Origin: an uncultured Eubacterium sp.
GTDB lineage: Bacteria > Bacillota > Clostridia > Lachnospirales > Lachnospiraceae
NCBI GenBank assembly: GCA_958446835.1
Contig: CAUCXT010000046.1
Span: 1-20,309 of the forward strand
Direction of reading: 5' to 3'
Length of the DNA: 20,309 nucleotides
Numbering within the stretch: the stretch's first letter is position 1; each line of letters begins with the position of its first letter. Shown here piece by piece: positions 6,910 through 15,500 of this stretch. The position numbers were made by a program, and so were the translations under genes. A model generated the notes under the pieces. The model was given only the letters and a program-made list of their open reading frames with translations, was not told the origin of the DNA and did not search any database.

Positions 6910-8307
6910 TCACCTCATCGAAGCAATAATATCCTTATAGCTGACCAATGATACATTTCCAAGCTCTCCCGCTTTTTCCATACAGCCCTTTGTAAATCCG
7001 GATTTTGAGAAAATGAAATAGTGCTTTATTGGGTAATGGAATAATTGACTGCGGGAGATCAGGGTTTCAAGAACGTCCAAATCAACCTTCTCATTTTTCC
7101 ATTTGCACTCAGCAAAAAGAGCGGTATTGTCATCCTGTTCACCCATAATATCAATCTCTGCCTGACACCTTTGTCTTGGGTCATTTCCCCACCAGCGTCC
7201 AAGTGAGGCGAATTCTACAGGTGAATTGCCCTTAATGAGCAGTTTCCAAAGATATTGTGCACAGATATCTTCAAATATTCTTCCCATATAATCACTAAGC
7301 TGTCCCACTATTTTCCTGTAAACCAAATCGGCTGCGCCTCTCACAATAACAGAGGTATTGTCCATGACGAAGCGGTACCAGAAGCAAAACATATTGTCCT
7401 CAATCGCATATATTGATTTTTTTGAGACTGTTTCACCATAAGGCACTTCTTTTTTTACAATTCCAAGGTTAATAAGATTCCTAAGATACCCAGCGCATAC
7501 ATTTGTATCCTCACCAACCTTCGTTGATATCTCCGACATGCGGGAATGTCCGGTCGCAATGGCGGTAATTATCGCAGTGTAGATTGCCGGCTCCCTCACC
7601 TCCTGCTTCAAAAGATTTATCGGCTCCTCGTACAAAAATGACATTGGATTTAAAAATGTATTCTTGATATTCTCCTCAATGCTCAGCTTATCACTCATCT
7701 GAAGAAGATACTGCGGAGTTCCGCCCACGATTCCATATATTACAGCCTTATCCTCATCCGCCATATTGCTAAGGTATCTGCAGCTCTCTTCAAAATCAAA
7801 GGGAAGTATCTTCATCTGGGCGGTCCGTCTGCCATATAACGGTGCCTTATATGCAAGCACATTGTCCTCCATATATGACATGGATGAGCCGCATAAAATA
7901 AGCATCAGCTTGGATGTGTCCTTATATTTATCAATCAAAAGCTGCAATGTAGAAGGCAGGCTCTTAGATTCCCGTGCCACGTAAGGGTACTCATCTATCG
8001 CTAAGATTACACGTTCCGTTCCGGAAAGTTCAAATACATATTCAAGAGCTGCCTGATATGAGGCGAAGCAGTTATCTGATGAGATACCATTGCCATACTC
8101 CAAAATACTTCTGCTCATATTTTCAAGATTCTGTTTTTCATTGCTCTCTACGCCCATAAAATATATTGCATTTTTATCATCAATAAAATAATTGATAAGC
8201 GCAGTTTTCCCGACACGGCGGCGTCCATATATTACAACAAGCTCAAATTTATCCGAATTGTACAGCTTATCCAGCTCGGCTAATTCCCTATCCCTTCCAA
8301 TGAACAT
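6910..8307 (-). CDS. P-loop ATPase with C-terminal DUF234 / nuclease-like domain
   Basis: A 465-residue protein of the ATPase group first described in Archaea (PF01637 followed by DUF234). The Walker A motif G-R-R-R-V-G-K-T-A is at residues 28-36 and Walker B L-A-I-D-E-Y centres on D105-E106. A winged-helix-like middle (about 240-310) follows. The C-terminal part holds E384-I-D386 and, 14 residues later, E400-C-K402, which fits a PD-(D/E)XK nuclease core. The biological role of this family is poorly known; some members are scattered by horizontal transfer. The ATG at 8307 has GAGGAT just upstream. The gene has its own promoter and a highly structured leader (8308-8571). Confidence 0.85.
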   Translation of the reverse strand: MFIGRDRELAELDKLYNSDKFELVVIYGRRRVGKTALINYFIDDKNAIYFMGVESNEKQNLENMSRSILEYGNGISSDNCFASYQAALEYVFELSGTERVILAIDEYPYVARESKSLPSTLQLLIDKYKDTSKLMLILCGSSMSYMEDNVLAYKAPLYGRRTAQMKILPFDFEESCRYLSNMADEDKAVIYGIVGGTPQYLLQMSDKLSIEENIKNTFLNPMSFLYEEPINLLKQEVREPAIYTAIITAIATGHSRMSEISTKVGEDTNVCAGYLRNLINLGIVKKEVPYGETVSKKSIYAIEDNMFCFWYRFVMDNTSVIVRGAADLVYRKIVGQLSDYMGRIFEDICAQYLWKLLIKGNSPVEFASLGRWWGNDPRQRCQAEIDIMGEQDDNTALFAECKWKNEKVDLDVLETLISRSQLFHYPIKHYFIFSKSGFTKGCMEKAGELGNVSLVSYKDIIASMR

Positions 8308-8326
8308 ATAATCCTCATTTCCGAGC

Positions 8327-8459
8327 GATTTATCGTGAGGAGACGATGAGAAATTCGCATAGACGATTTCTCATCTGCCATCAAAGCAATTTGTTTTCGC
8401 TCAGAAACAAATTGCATGTGTGAAAAATATGCTATCAAGCTTATTTTTCACGCTAAATC
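8327..8459 (-). repeat. Cloverleaf-shaped inverted-repeat element in the ATPase leader
   Basis: An outer 11-base inverted repeat (GATTTATCGTG at 8327-8337, CACGCTAAATC at 8449-8459, one mismatch) encloses three successive hairpins. They are 8345-8354 with 8366-8375 (10 bp perfect), 8386-8396 with 8405-8415 (11 bp perfect) and 8420-8429 with 8442-8451 (10 bp perfect). The outer stem and the third hairpin share three bases. The element ends 19 bases before the ATPase start. The regular design suggests a small mobile repeat or a structured RNA leader; no second copy lies in this window. Confidence 0.75.
8401..8451 (-). CDS. Possible 16-residue leader ORF inside the cloverleaf element
   Basis: A GTG at 8451, preceded by a strong GAGGGAG site, opens MKNKLDSIFFTHAICF and stops at TGA (8403-8401). 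The same frame continues through a second TGA straight into the ATPase start 48 codons downstream. It may be a leader peptide, a decayed N-terminal extension, or an open frame that belongs to the repeat element itself. Confidence 0.4.
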   Translation of the reverse strand: MKNKLDSIFFTHAICF

Positions 8460-8542
8460 TCCCTCTTCTTAAACATTTCTATTAAGCAAACCGGCATTTG
8501 CAATACACAAATTTCTCCCTTTATGTCCGTCAATTTAATTTT

Positions 8543-8571
8543 ACTATAGTATTAATTTCAAAATAAGTCAA
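8543..8571 (-). promoter_or_regulatory. Promoter of the ATPase gene
   Basis: On the minus strand TTGACT (8571-8566), a 17-base spacer and TATAGT (8548-8543). The -35 box is one arm of the large palindrome at 8561-8618, so a protein bound there would block or modulate this promoter. Transcription would start about 230 bases before the ATPase ATG, producing a long leader. Confidence 0.7.
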
Positions 8572-8618
8572 CTACGATTTAGTCAAGTATAGTTGACTAA
8601 ATCGCAATTGACTTATTT
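8561..8618. promoter_or_regulatory. 58-base palindromic operator with four AGTCAA/TTGACT half-sites
   Basis: The arms AAATAAGTCAA (8561-8571) and TTGACTTATTT (8608-8618) enclose a second, inner pair CGATTTAGTCAA (8575-8586) and TTGACTAAATCG (8593-8604) around the loop GTATAG. There is no T run, so it is not a terminator. The repeated half-sites and the overlap with the -35 box point to a dimeric repressor (MarR-like in style) binding at two sites, or to a transcribed long hairpin. No regulator gene is next to it. Confidence 0.65.
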
Positions 8619-8643
8619 CAATTGCAGACAGTGCACTCAAGGC

Positions 8644-8754
8644 TTATCCCTTTAGACTGTTGACCAAACGCTGTAGGTGTATTTTCTGTTCCTTCAAATC
8701 CGAACCAAAATCATGCTTCGGAATATATATCTGCATGCCGCCACACAAAATGGA
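8644..8754 (-). pseudogene. Small remnant resembling a Mor/C-type transcription activator
   Basis: The gap between the glycosylase gene and the operator contains an open frame reading S-I-L-C-G-G-M-Q-I-Y-I-P-K-H-D-F and ending V-N-S-L-K-G at a TAA. The string G-G-x-Q-I-Y-I-P-K is the hallmark of Mor-family activators, which are usually much longer and carry a following helix-turn-helix. No ribosome binding site precedes the internal ATG at 8736, and a stop lies just upstream. This looks like a decayed fragment; the similarity is short and could be chance. Confidence 0.35.
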
Positions 8755-8767
8755 TTTTTACCTGTAT

Positions 8768-9370
8768 TCATGTCAGGCTTCTCCCGCAGGCTTCCACTAT
8801 AAGCTTCTGCCACACTTCGAGCAACTTCTCCAATGAAAATGCCGCGTTCGCAGGGCTTGTCGATGGGAGTACAACAGCTTCAATACCTATATTATTCTGC
8901 TGGTATTTCTTATAATATTTACCGGATGTGTTTCCGTTGCAAAATATCTTAGTGATCTTCGAGTTATTTATTATCGGCTCAATGTCTGTCGGCACAACAT
9001 TCTTAATACTGCTGTCGCTTGACCCCACAATATCGCAGCTATATATCGTATCCCACAGCGCAATATGGTGCTTATGTAAAAGCTCCTTCTTCTCATCAAT
9101 CGTCATAGGAACATTTTCGTCTGTAAGCGCCGCTATCACCTTCCAGAAGCGGTTCTGCGGATGCCCATAGAAGAACAGCTGCTCTCTGGACTTCACCGAG
9201 GGAAGGCTTCCAAGTATCAGAATCGTTGAGCTTTCATCATACAACGGTGGGAACGGATGCACTATATGCTCGTACTTGGGACAGGTGTCTGACCCCATGT
9301 CCCAGCAAACTGGGACACCGGGGTCTGACACCTGTCCCAGCTTATTGCTTTTATGACATTTTGTCTGCAT
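8768..9370 (-). CDS. Family-6 uracil-DNA glycosylase superfamily protein (DNA-deoxyinosine glycosylase)
   Basis: A 200-residue base-excision repair enzyme predicted to remove hypoxanthine (deaminated adenine) or uracil from DNA. The core motifs are I-L-I-L-G-S-L-P-S-V-K-S-R-E, then F-Y-G-H-P-Q-N-R-F-W-K-V with the key Asn, and L-P-S-T-S-P-A-N-A-A near the C-terminus. The ATG at 9370 is favoured over the GTG at 9379 because AAGGAG (9384-9379) ends exactly 8 bases before it. With this start, residues 12-31 are encoded by a REP-like palindrome and the normal family N-terminus resumes at Y-E-H-I-V-H-P-F. An ATG inside the palindrome (M25) is an alternative start. A TATAAT at 9427-9422 and a CCGCC/GGCGG leader hairpin lie upstream. 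Confidence 0.85.
   Translation of the reverse strand: MQTKCHKSNKLGQVSDPGVPVCWDMGSDTCPKYEHIVHPFPPLYDESSTILILGSLPSVKSREQLFFYGHPQNRFWKVIAALTDENVPMTIDEKKELLHKHHIALWDTIYSCDIVGSSDSSIKNVVPTDIEPIINNSKITKIFCNGNTSGKYYKKYQQNNIGIEAVVLPSTSPANAAFSLEKLLEVWQKLIVEACGRSLT
9278..9338. repeat. REP-like palindrome, copy B, inside the glycosylase coding region
   Basis: A 61-base near-perfect palindrome beginning GGGACAGGTGTCTGACCCC and ending in its complement, with sub-palindromes around GTCCCAG/CTGGGAC. It matches copy A at 16069-16128 in most positions. GGGGTCAGACCCC-type palindromes of this kind are seen in many genomes as REP elements mobilised by TnpA-REP (Y1) transposases; that link is from general knowledge. 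No such transposase is in the window. Confidence 0.85.
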
Positions 9371-9426
9371 GACATTCACTCCTTGTCAGTTATTTTCCGC
9401 CTGCGGCGGGCTGCCTAAGCTATTAT

Positions 9427-9478
9427 AAAAAAAGCACAGGTATTCAGATGCTATTTTATCTGAAAACCTGTGCTTTTT
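9427..9478 (-). terminator. Terminator of the pectinase gene (bidirectional form)
   Basis: A long stem: AAAAAGCACAGGT-A-TTCAGAT pairs with ATCTGAA-A-ACCTGTGCTTTTT around a short AT-rich loop, one mismatch in 21 pairs. A run of seven T follows on the minus strand, 40 bases after the pectinase stop. Confidence 0.92.
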
Positions 9479-9518
9479 CAAGCTGGGACATGAATCAGAA
9501 TCCAATCCCGGAATATCA

Positions 9519-12500
9519 CTATTTACCGCTCTTTGACAGCCTTCTTCTGTTAAAGACTGCGAATGCCGCAACAGCCACACTTAAAACAGCAAGCACCATA
9601 AGTATCGGCACAATACCACCGGTGATGTAGCCGGTGTTCGCACTCTGTGCCGGTGCAGTAAGACCTCTGTCTGCTGCCTGCTTCCAGCCGATTATAAACG
9701 GCGAAGCACTGGTAATGTGTATCTTAAGCCCATCTGCGGTCTTTTCAGGTTCAAAAAACTCCATCGTACCCGAAGCAGCTCCGTTGACATTGCTTGTAAT
9801 AAGATGTCCTATAATAAAATCATAATTATCCTTGTCAATGCCTTCCGGATATGGAATTACAATGTCCACTCCACCATCAGGAAGCTTATCACCGTCAATA
9901 CTGTTCCATGTATTTCCGTTCTTGACCTGAACAACAATATCCACTACCTGCATGTCCGCCATGTCAATACCGCTTAATATCTTCTTCGCCTCATCACTGT
10001 TAAGCAGCTTGTTTCCCATGAAGGTCTTAAGCTCCTCAACACTGCCTGCTCCGGTGATATTCTTTAAATTATCAGTGAGTTCGATATTTCCCACCTGACC
10101 ACGGAAGCTTTCTGTTGGCTTCTCGGTCGGTTTCTCGGTTACTCCCTCTGTCGGCTTTTCAGTTGGCTTCTCGGTTACTCCCTCGGTCGGCTTCTCCGTC
10201 GGTTTCTCGGTTACTCCCTCTGTCGGCTTTTCAGTTGGTTTCTCGGTTACCTCTTCCGTTGGCTTCTCGGTCGGCTTCTCGGTTACTCCTTCTGTCGGCT
10301 TCTCAGTCGGTTTCTCGGTTACTCCTTCTGTCGGCTTCTCAGTCGGTTTCTCGGTTACTCCCTCCGTCGGTTTCTCGGTTACTCCCTCTGTCGGCTTCTC
10401 AGTCGGTTTCTCTGTTGCTCCTTCCGTTGGCTTCTCCGTCGGTTTCTCGGTTACTCCTTCCGTTGGCTTTTCGGTTGGCTTCTCCGTTACTCCCTCCGTC
10501 GGCTTCTCGGTCGGTTTCTCGGTTACTCCTTCTGTCGGCTTCTCGGTCGGCTTCTCCGTTACTTCTTCCGTTGGCTTCTCGGTCGGCTTCTCCGTCGGCA
10601 CATCATCCTTCTTACTGTCATTGTAGCTTGTCTTTTCCCACTGAAGGACTGTAAGGTCAAGCTTTCCCGCTCCGGCATAAGGCTGTACATAGGCTGCAAG
10701 CTTATCTGCCGGGTAGAGGCTGTAATCGGTGTACGGAAGCTTAGCTGTGAACTCGTCCGCATCCGTTATAAGTACCCTTGTATCTCCTGTCGAATTACAC
10801 TTTGGTTCAAGTGTGGTCTTAACTCCATCTAAATAATACAAGCTGTTCACTGCATTGATATATCCGGAAGGGCTTGAACCATTACCCGAATTAAGTGCAT
10901 TTTCAATACCGTTAATGTAACAGTTCTCCAGCAGAACCTGTGCTCCACATGTTGATGAAGCTCCATTGCTTACAATCTTCTTTGCAATATCCTCATTTGT
11001 GATAGACTTTCTTGTATCACGAAGCTCCTGTGCATCCATTATACAGTTATATACATGTGTATATCCGTAGCGGAGTCTCGGCATTCTGTCCATCGAATTG
11101 TAGTAGTAATTGTTGGCAAGAGTTACCTTTATTCCTGCAGCATTCGCTGCTTCATCGGACTGCCCGAAAAGGTGTGTCTTTTTCTGTCCGTATGCATAGC
11201 CCCTGATCTGGCTCTTTGTCATTCCCGCATCAAGCAAATGCTGATAGTAAGGATATTTCTCAGGGTTCCTGCCAAGTTCATCCATCATAACATCAAAGAA
11301 TATATCGTCTTCACTGCCCGGAAGGAACTCACACCATGATATTGTAACATTGTTCTCCTGTGAAGGATTCTTTACATCAATAACACCATCATAAGCCTTA
11401 TAGAATGTACAGTGGTCAATCCAGATTCCGTTACATGCACTGTCGATTGTCATATAATCCCAATCGTTTCTGTCATAATCACCATTTGTCTCCTCATCCC
11501 ACTCCCAGAGTTCATCGAACTTGATATTTCTTATGATAATATTGCTTGAGTTCTTCATTGTAATGTTGGCATGCTTTATTGACGAACCGTTTGATGAGAA
11601 GATTGTCACATTGGCAAAGCCGTCAAGCATCAGTACCGAAACACCTGTCTTAATAAGCGTAGGGTGCGTGAGCGGCTGAGCCGTGTATGCCTTTATGATC
11701 TTACTATAGCTGCCAAAATCGTCAATCTCATTGCAGCCAAGATTTATATCCTCCGTTATCTCAATCACGGCCTTTGCACCTGATGCCTTAACAGCCGTCA
11801 GTGCATCCAGAAACTCCTTCGCAGTTGAAGCCTTGTAGTATTTACCGCTCTCAGGCTTTAAAAGACCTCCTCCGGTCACACCATAGGCCTGTGCATAGCC
11901 CTCAAGCACATATTTTCCAAGTCCCGTATCATCGCCCTCTGTAGAAAGGTATCTGTCAGAATTATATTCTGTTACAGCATACTTTTCTTCCCTACCGATG
12001 AACACATTGCCCTTATAAGCTTCGCCTATCTGTGAAAATGCTGTCTTTGGTGACCATCCTAAGTACGCATCGGTGAGCATATTTTGTGCGGCATTTGCAG
12101 ATATCTGCCTCCTGTCGCCGTTAATTGCGTAACCCGGTCCGTAGGTTCCGTACTCATAAAATCTTGCAGCCGCATAGGCATTTCCCGACATGGAATCATA
12201 AGGAAGCACTGAATTTATAATCTTTCCCATGTAGCAGTTAATCCATGTGATATAAGCATTGGCACCCCAAGGTCTCGCAAGGCGGTAACCCGTCCCGGAG
12301 CAGCCCTCCTCTGCTGTAATCACACAGTTGTTAAATGTGAGTCCGTAAGCCGCCTCCGGTGCCGTCTTAGGTGCGCACACGTATCCCGAATTCTTGGTGC
12401 CCTCGTATACGAACACTATCTCACAGTCATCGAAAAGACATCCTGCCCCTTCACCTGAATAAATAAAGTCTATAAGTCCTTCAATCCGGCACTTACTGTA

Positions 12501-15500
12501 ATACTGATGACCTGCTCCCATGTAGAGTGTATCCTGAACGGAGCTGAATTTAACATTGACGAACTCCGAGGCATCTGCATCACATCTTAAAGCATCCGCC
12601 GACTTGTTGCTCTTTCCGTCCGCTGTTGAATATACATAATCGTTTGCAAAGGAGATATTCTCTGCCGTGAAGCCCTTTGCCGTCTTCTGGATATATGACG
12701 CACATCTCTTGTCCATATCTCCGCCGGCCTCATAATTCGCACCTAAGGCACCCGGATAACAATGAACAAGCGTTTCCTCCCTGTCCTCACCTACAAGTGA
12801 AATATATGGTGACGTAACAACAAGTCTCTCCTCGTAGCTTCCTGCCAGAACAAGAATCACCTTGCGCTCTGTATTGTCTGCAGGAACGGCTGCCACTGCT
12901 GCAGATATAGTGGAATATGTAGGTATTCCGTCCACCTCTGCACCATCTGCTCCCGTGTACTGTGAATCTACAACCATATCATAAGCTGTGAGATAGACAA
13001 TATTATATGCCTTTCTTGTCTTTTTCCCACCCTTATCGGTAAATATAAGCTCCACATCATTTCTTCCCTCTTCCACAGGAAGTGTAAAGCTGAAGCTGTC
13101 TCCCTCGTACAAAGGGCTTGCCGCAATCTTATTACCATTTACATAAGCTGTAATTTCGCCGTTTGAAAGAACCACCCCTTCAAGCACTGCTTTACCGGAA
13201 AATACAGTGTCATAGGACTTCTTTGTAATTATTATTTCTGCAGCCTCATCCTCATATACATACTCGCCGTAACGTCCTGCCGAAGGAACCGCCCATACAT
13301 GCTCCGATGGGTTGCTTTTATTATCATCTGAGTAGGCAATAACATAGTAGTAATACGGCATATTGAGTTCTACATTATTATCCGTGTACTCCAATTCGGC
13401 AACATCTTCAAGAAGTGCTGCCCCATCATTTCCCTCATCATAGGAATATCTGTAGACCTCATAGTGCTGTGCATTCTCCACCGCATTCCACTTAACGGTT
13501 ACACTGCTCTCAGCCGCCTCCGCTGTAACCTCCGGCTGTGAAAGCGCTGCAATAAGACTCACCTCATTCGATACCACGCCTTCATTTCGCTCCCCATCAA
13601 TGCCAAGCTGTCCGCATACCTTAAACCAATAGCTTCCTTCTTCGGAAACCGGATATATGTATGTCTTATCCGTAGTCTGCGCTGCTTCCGTCCAGCTGCT
13701 TCCTGCGTCCCTCGAGACAAGCACCACATATCTTCCGTCACCGTCAGCCTCCACACTGCTGTTCCACGAAACCACGATATTCTCTCTTGACTCGGCTGCC
13801 TCTGCCTTAACCTCAGCAACAACCGGAGTTGTTCCAACAGCCTCATAGCAGTCATTCTGGTCATACAAAAGCTCTCCGCTGCTGCCATAATATTTCATAT
13901 TTGTAACCATGACCGAAGCATTGGCAACGATAAAGCCAAGGGATACGGATGAATCCTTTCCGTTATCCTTAAACAAAAGCATCTTTGAATCGCCGTAGTT
14001 ATACGTCATCACGGAAGCTTCCCCATCCTCAGGAAGTGCCGTAATCACAAAATTGCCATCCTTCTTCTCGGCAGTAAAATGAATCTTCTGTCCTGCGTTT
14101 ACTGATTTATTTACGCCGCCCGCTCCTGCCATGTCAGTCGGGCTCTTAGAGTAGATTCCTCTTAAGCCCGTGCTGTTTCGGACAGCAAGAGTTGCAATAT
14201 AAGTTCCATCGAATGCACCAAAAAATAATCCATTATAGTTCGTTGAGCCGCTTGAATTTATAACGACATCTGCCTCAAGCTTATTAAAATCCGGTGTACT
14301 CTCAAAGCCATAATAGCTTACAGACGAATCAACTGCTCCATCCGTTGTTTTGAGTGCTCCGCCATCCTGTGAAATAATGAGTCTCTGTCCGACAGGTGTA
14401 GCCGTCATGCTTCCTGCTGTTCCGTAGGCTGTCTTAATCTCCGGCATCTTAGGCTGTGTGTTTTCATCCGATGCCTTTGCCTTATTAGTGACCGACATTG
14501 AGTGGATATAGCCTGTGCCCTCTGCCGTGTATGTAAATACAAGCTCTGCTTCAGCACCGGAATACTCAAAGGTAACTGTATCGCCGTCCACAGCAGCCTT
14601 CGCAGCAGCACTTAATGTCTCTTCTCCGCCCACACTTACTGTTCCGTTCTCAGGCACCCCCGACACTGCAAGCTGACTTCCGTCCTTGCTGTACTGACAC
14701 AGCTCAAATGAAACTGTCGCATCGCCAGCCACCTTCACGCTTATCGTATCCTGATTATTTACAACAATTCCATGGCCTCCGTTGTAATAGAGCTTATTAT
14801 TACCTGTCAGTTTAACCAGCTTGTCCGCCGAGCTTACACTGTTTCCTCCCGTAAGCACATAGCCGCCTGTATAGAGTTCAGAAAGAATGCTTCCATCTTT
14901 AAAATTATAGCTTACCGGTGTTCCGTCAGCCGCAGGCACACCTGATGCACTGTTATCCTTCACAATAAGCTTGTAGCCTGTCGGTGTAGTGGCAGTGTCA
15001 TTGTAAGCTACAGTTATAACATTTCCCGATACAGACGCTGATATGTTTCCGCTTAAGTCTGTAAGCATATCCTGACTGAGTGTTCCGCTTCCGTTACCAT
15101 TAAGGTTCGCCCAGATAATAGCCGTATCAGCGGTTGCAAGCTCACATTCTCCGTTCTCAACCGTGACTGTTGCAGCATCCGAAGCGGAAGCACCTGCCGT
15201 CACACTGACTGCGGCAGCTCCCACCTTGAGTGAAAAGCTCTTCTGCTCGTACTTTGATATAGTAATGTCATCCGCTGCCGGAATTACACATATCGCACAT
15301 ATATATGCCGTGCTTCCGTTAAGAGTGAGCGTCACCTCACCAGCATCTCCGACATAGAGAAAAGATACGGAATTGTCTCCCTGCGACTTGCAGCCTTCAA
15401 GGTCACAATGACCGCTTGTCTTAGTCGCAAGTGTGTCATTCTCAAACTGCCCCGATTTACTGCCTGCCGTGATTGTCGCACCTGCCGAGCTGTTGTTGTC

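Noticed and set aside
8307..8451. In-frame TGA codons before the ATPase as possible selenocysteine sites
   Set aside because: The flanking peptide has no selenoprotein features, no SECIS-like loop is placed suitably just after either TGA, and the ATPase has its own start signals.
9386..9580. 64-residue minus-strand open frame between the pectinase end and the glycosylase
   Set aside because: It runs out of frame over the pectinase 3' end and through the terminator hairpin, with no family-like content.
10110..10601. Regular repeats that might suggest a CRISPR array
   Set aside because: The units are contiguous, 36 bases long, without unique spacers, and encode an in-frame protein repeat.
10115..10654. 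179-residue plus-strand open frame rich in Ser, Leu, Arg and Ala opposite the pectinase repeat
   Set aside because: It is the complement of the TEKPTE repeat, which by its codon pattern leaves the opposite frame open. It has no ribosome binding site and no family features.
13559..13888. 109-residue minus-strand open frame inside the pectinase
   Set aside because: An out-of-frame shadow of the fibronectin-like region, with no start signals and low-complexity composition.
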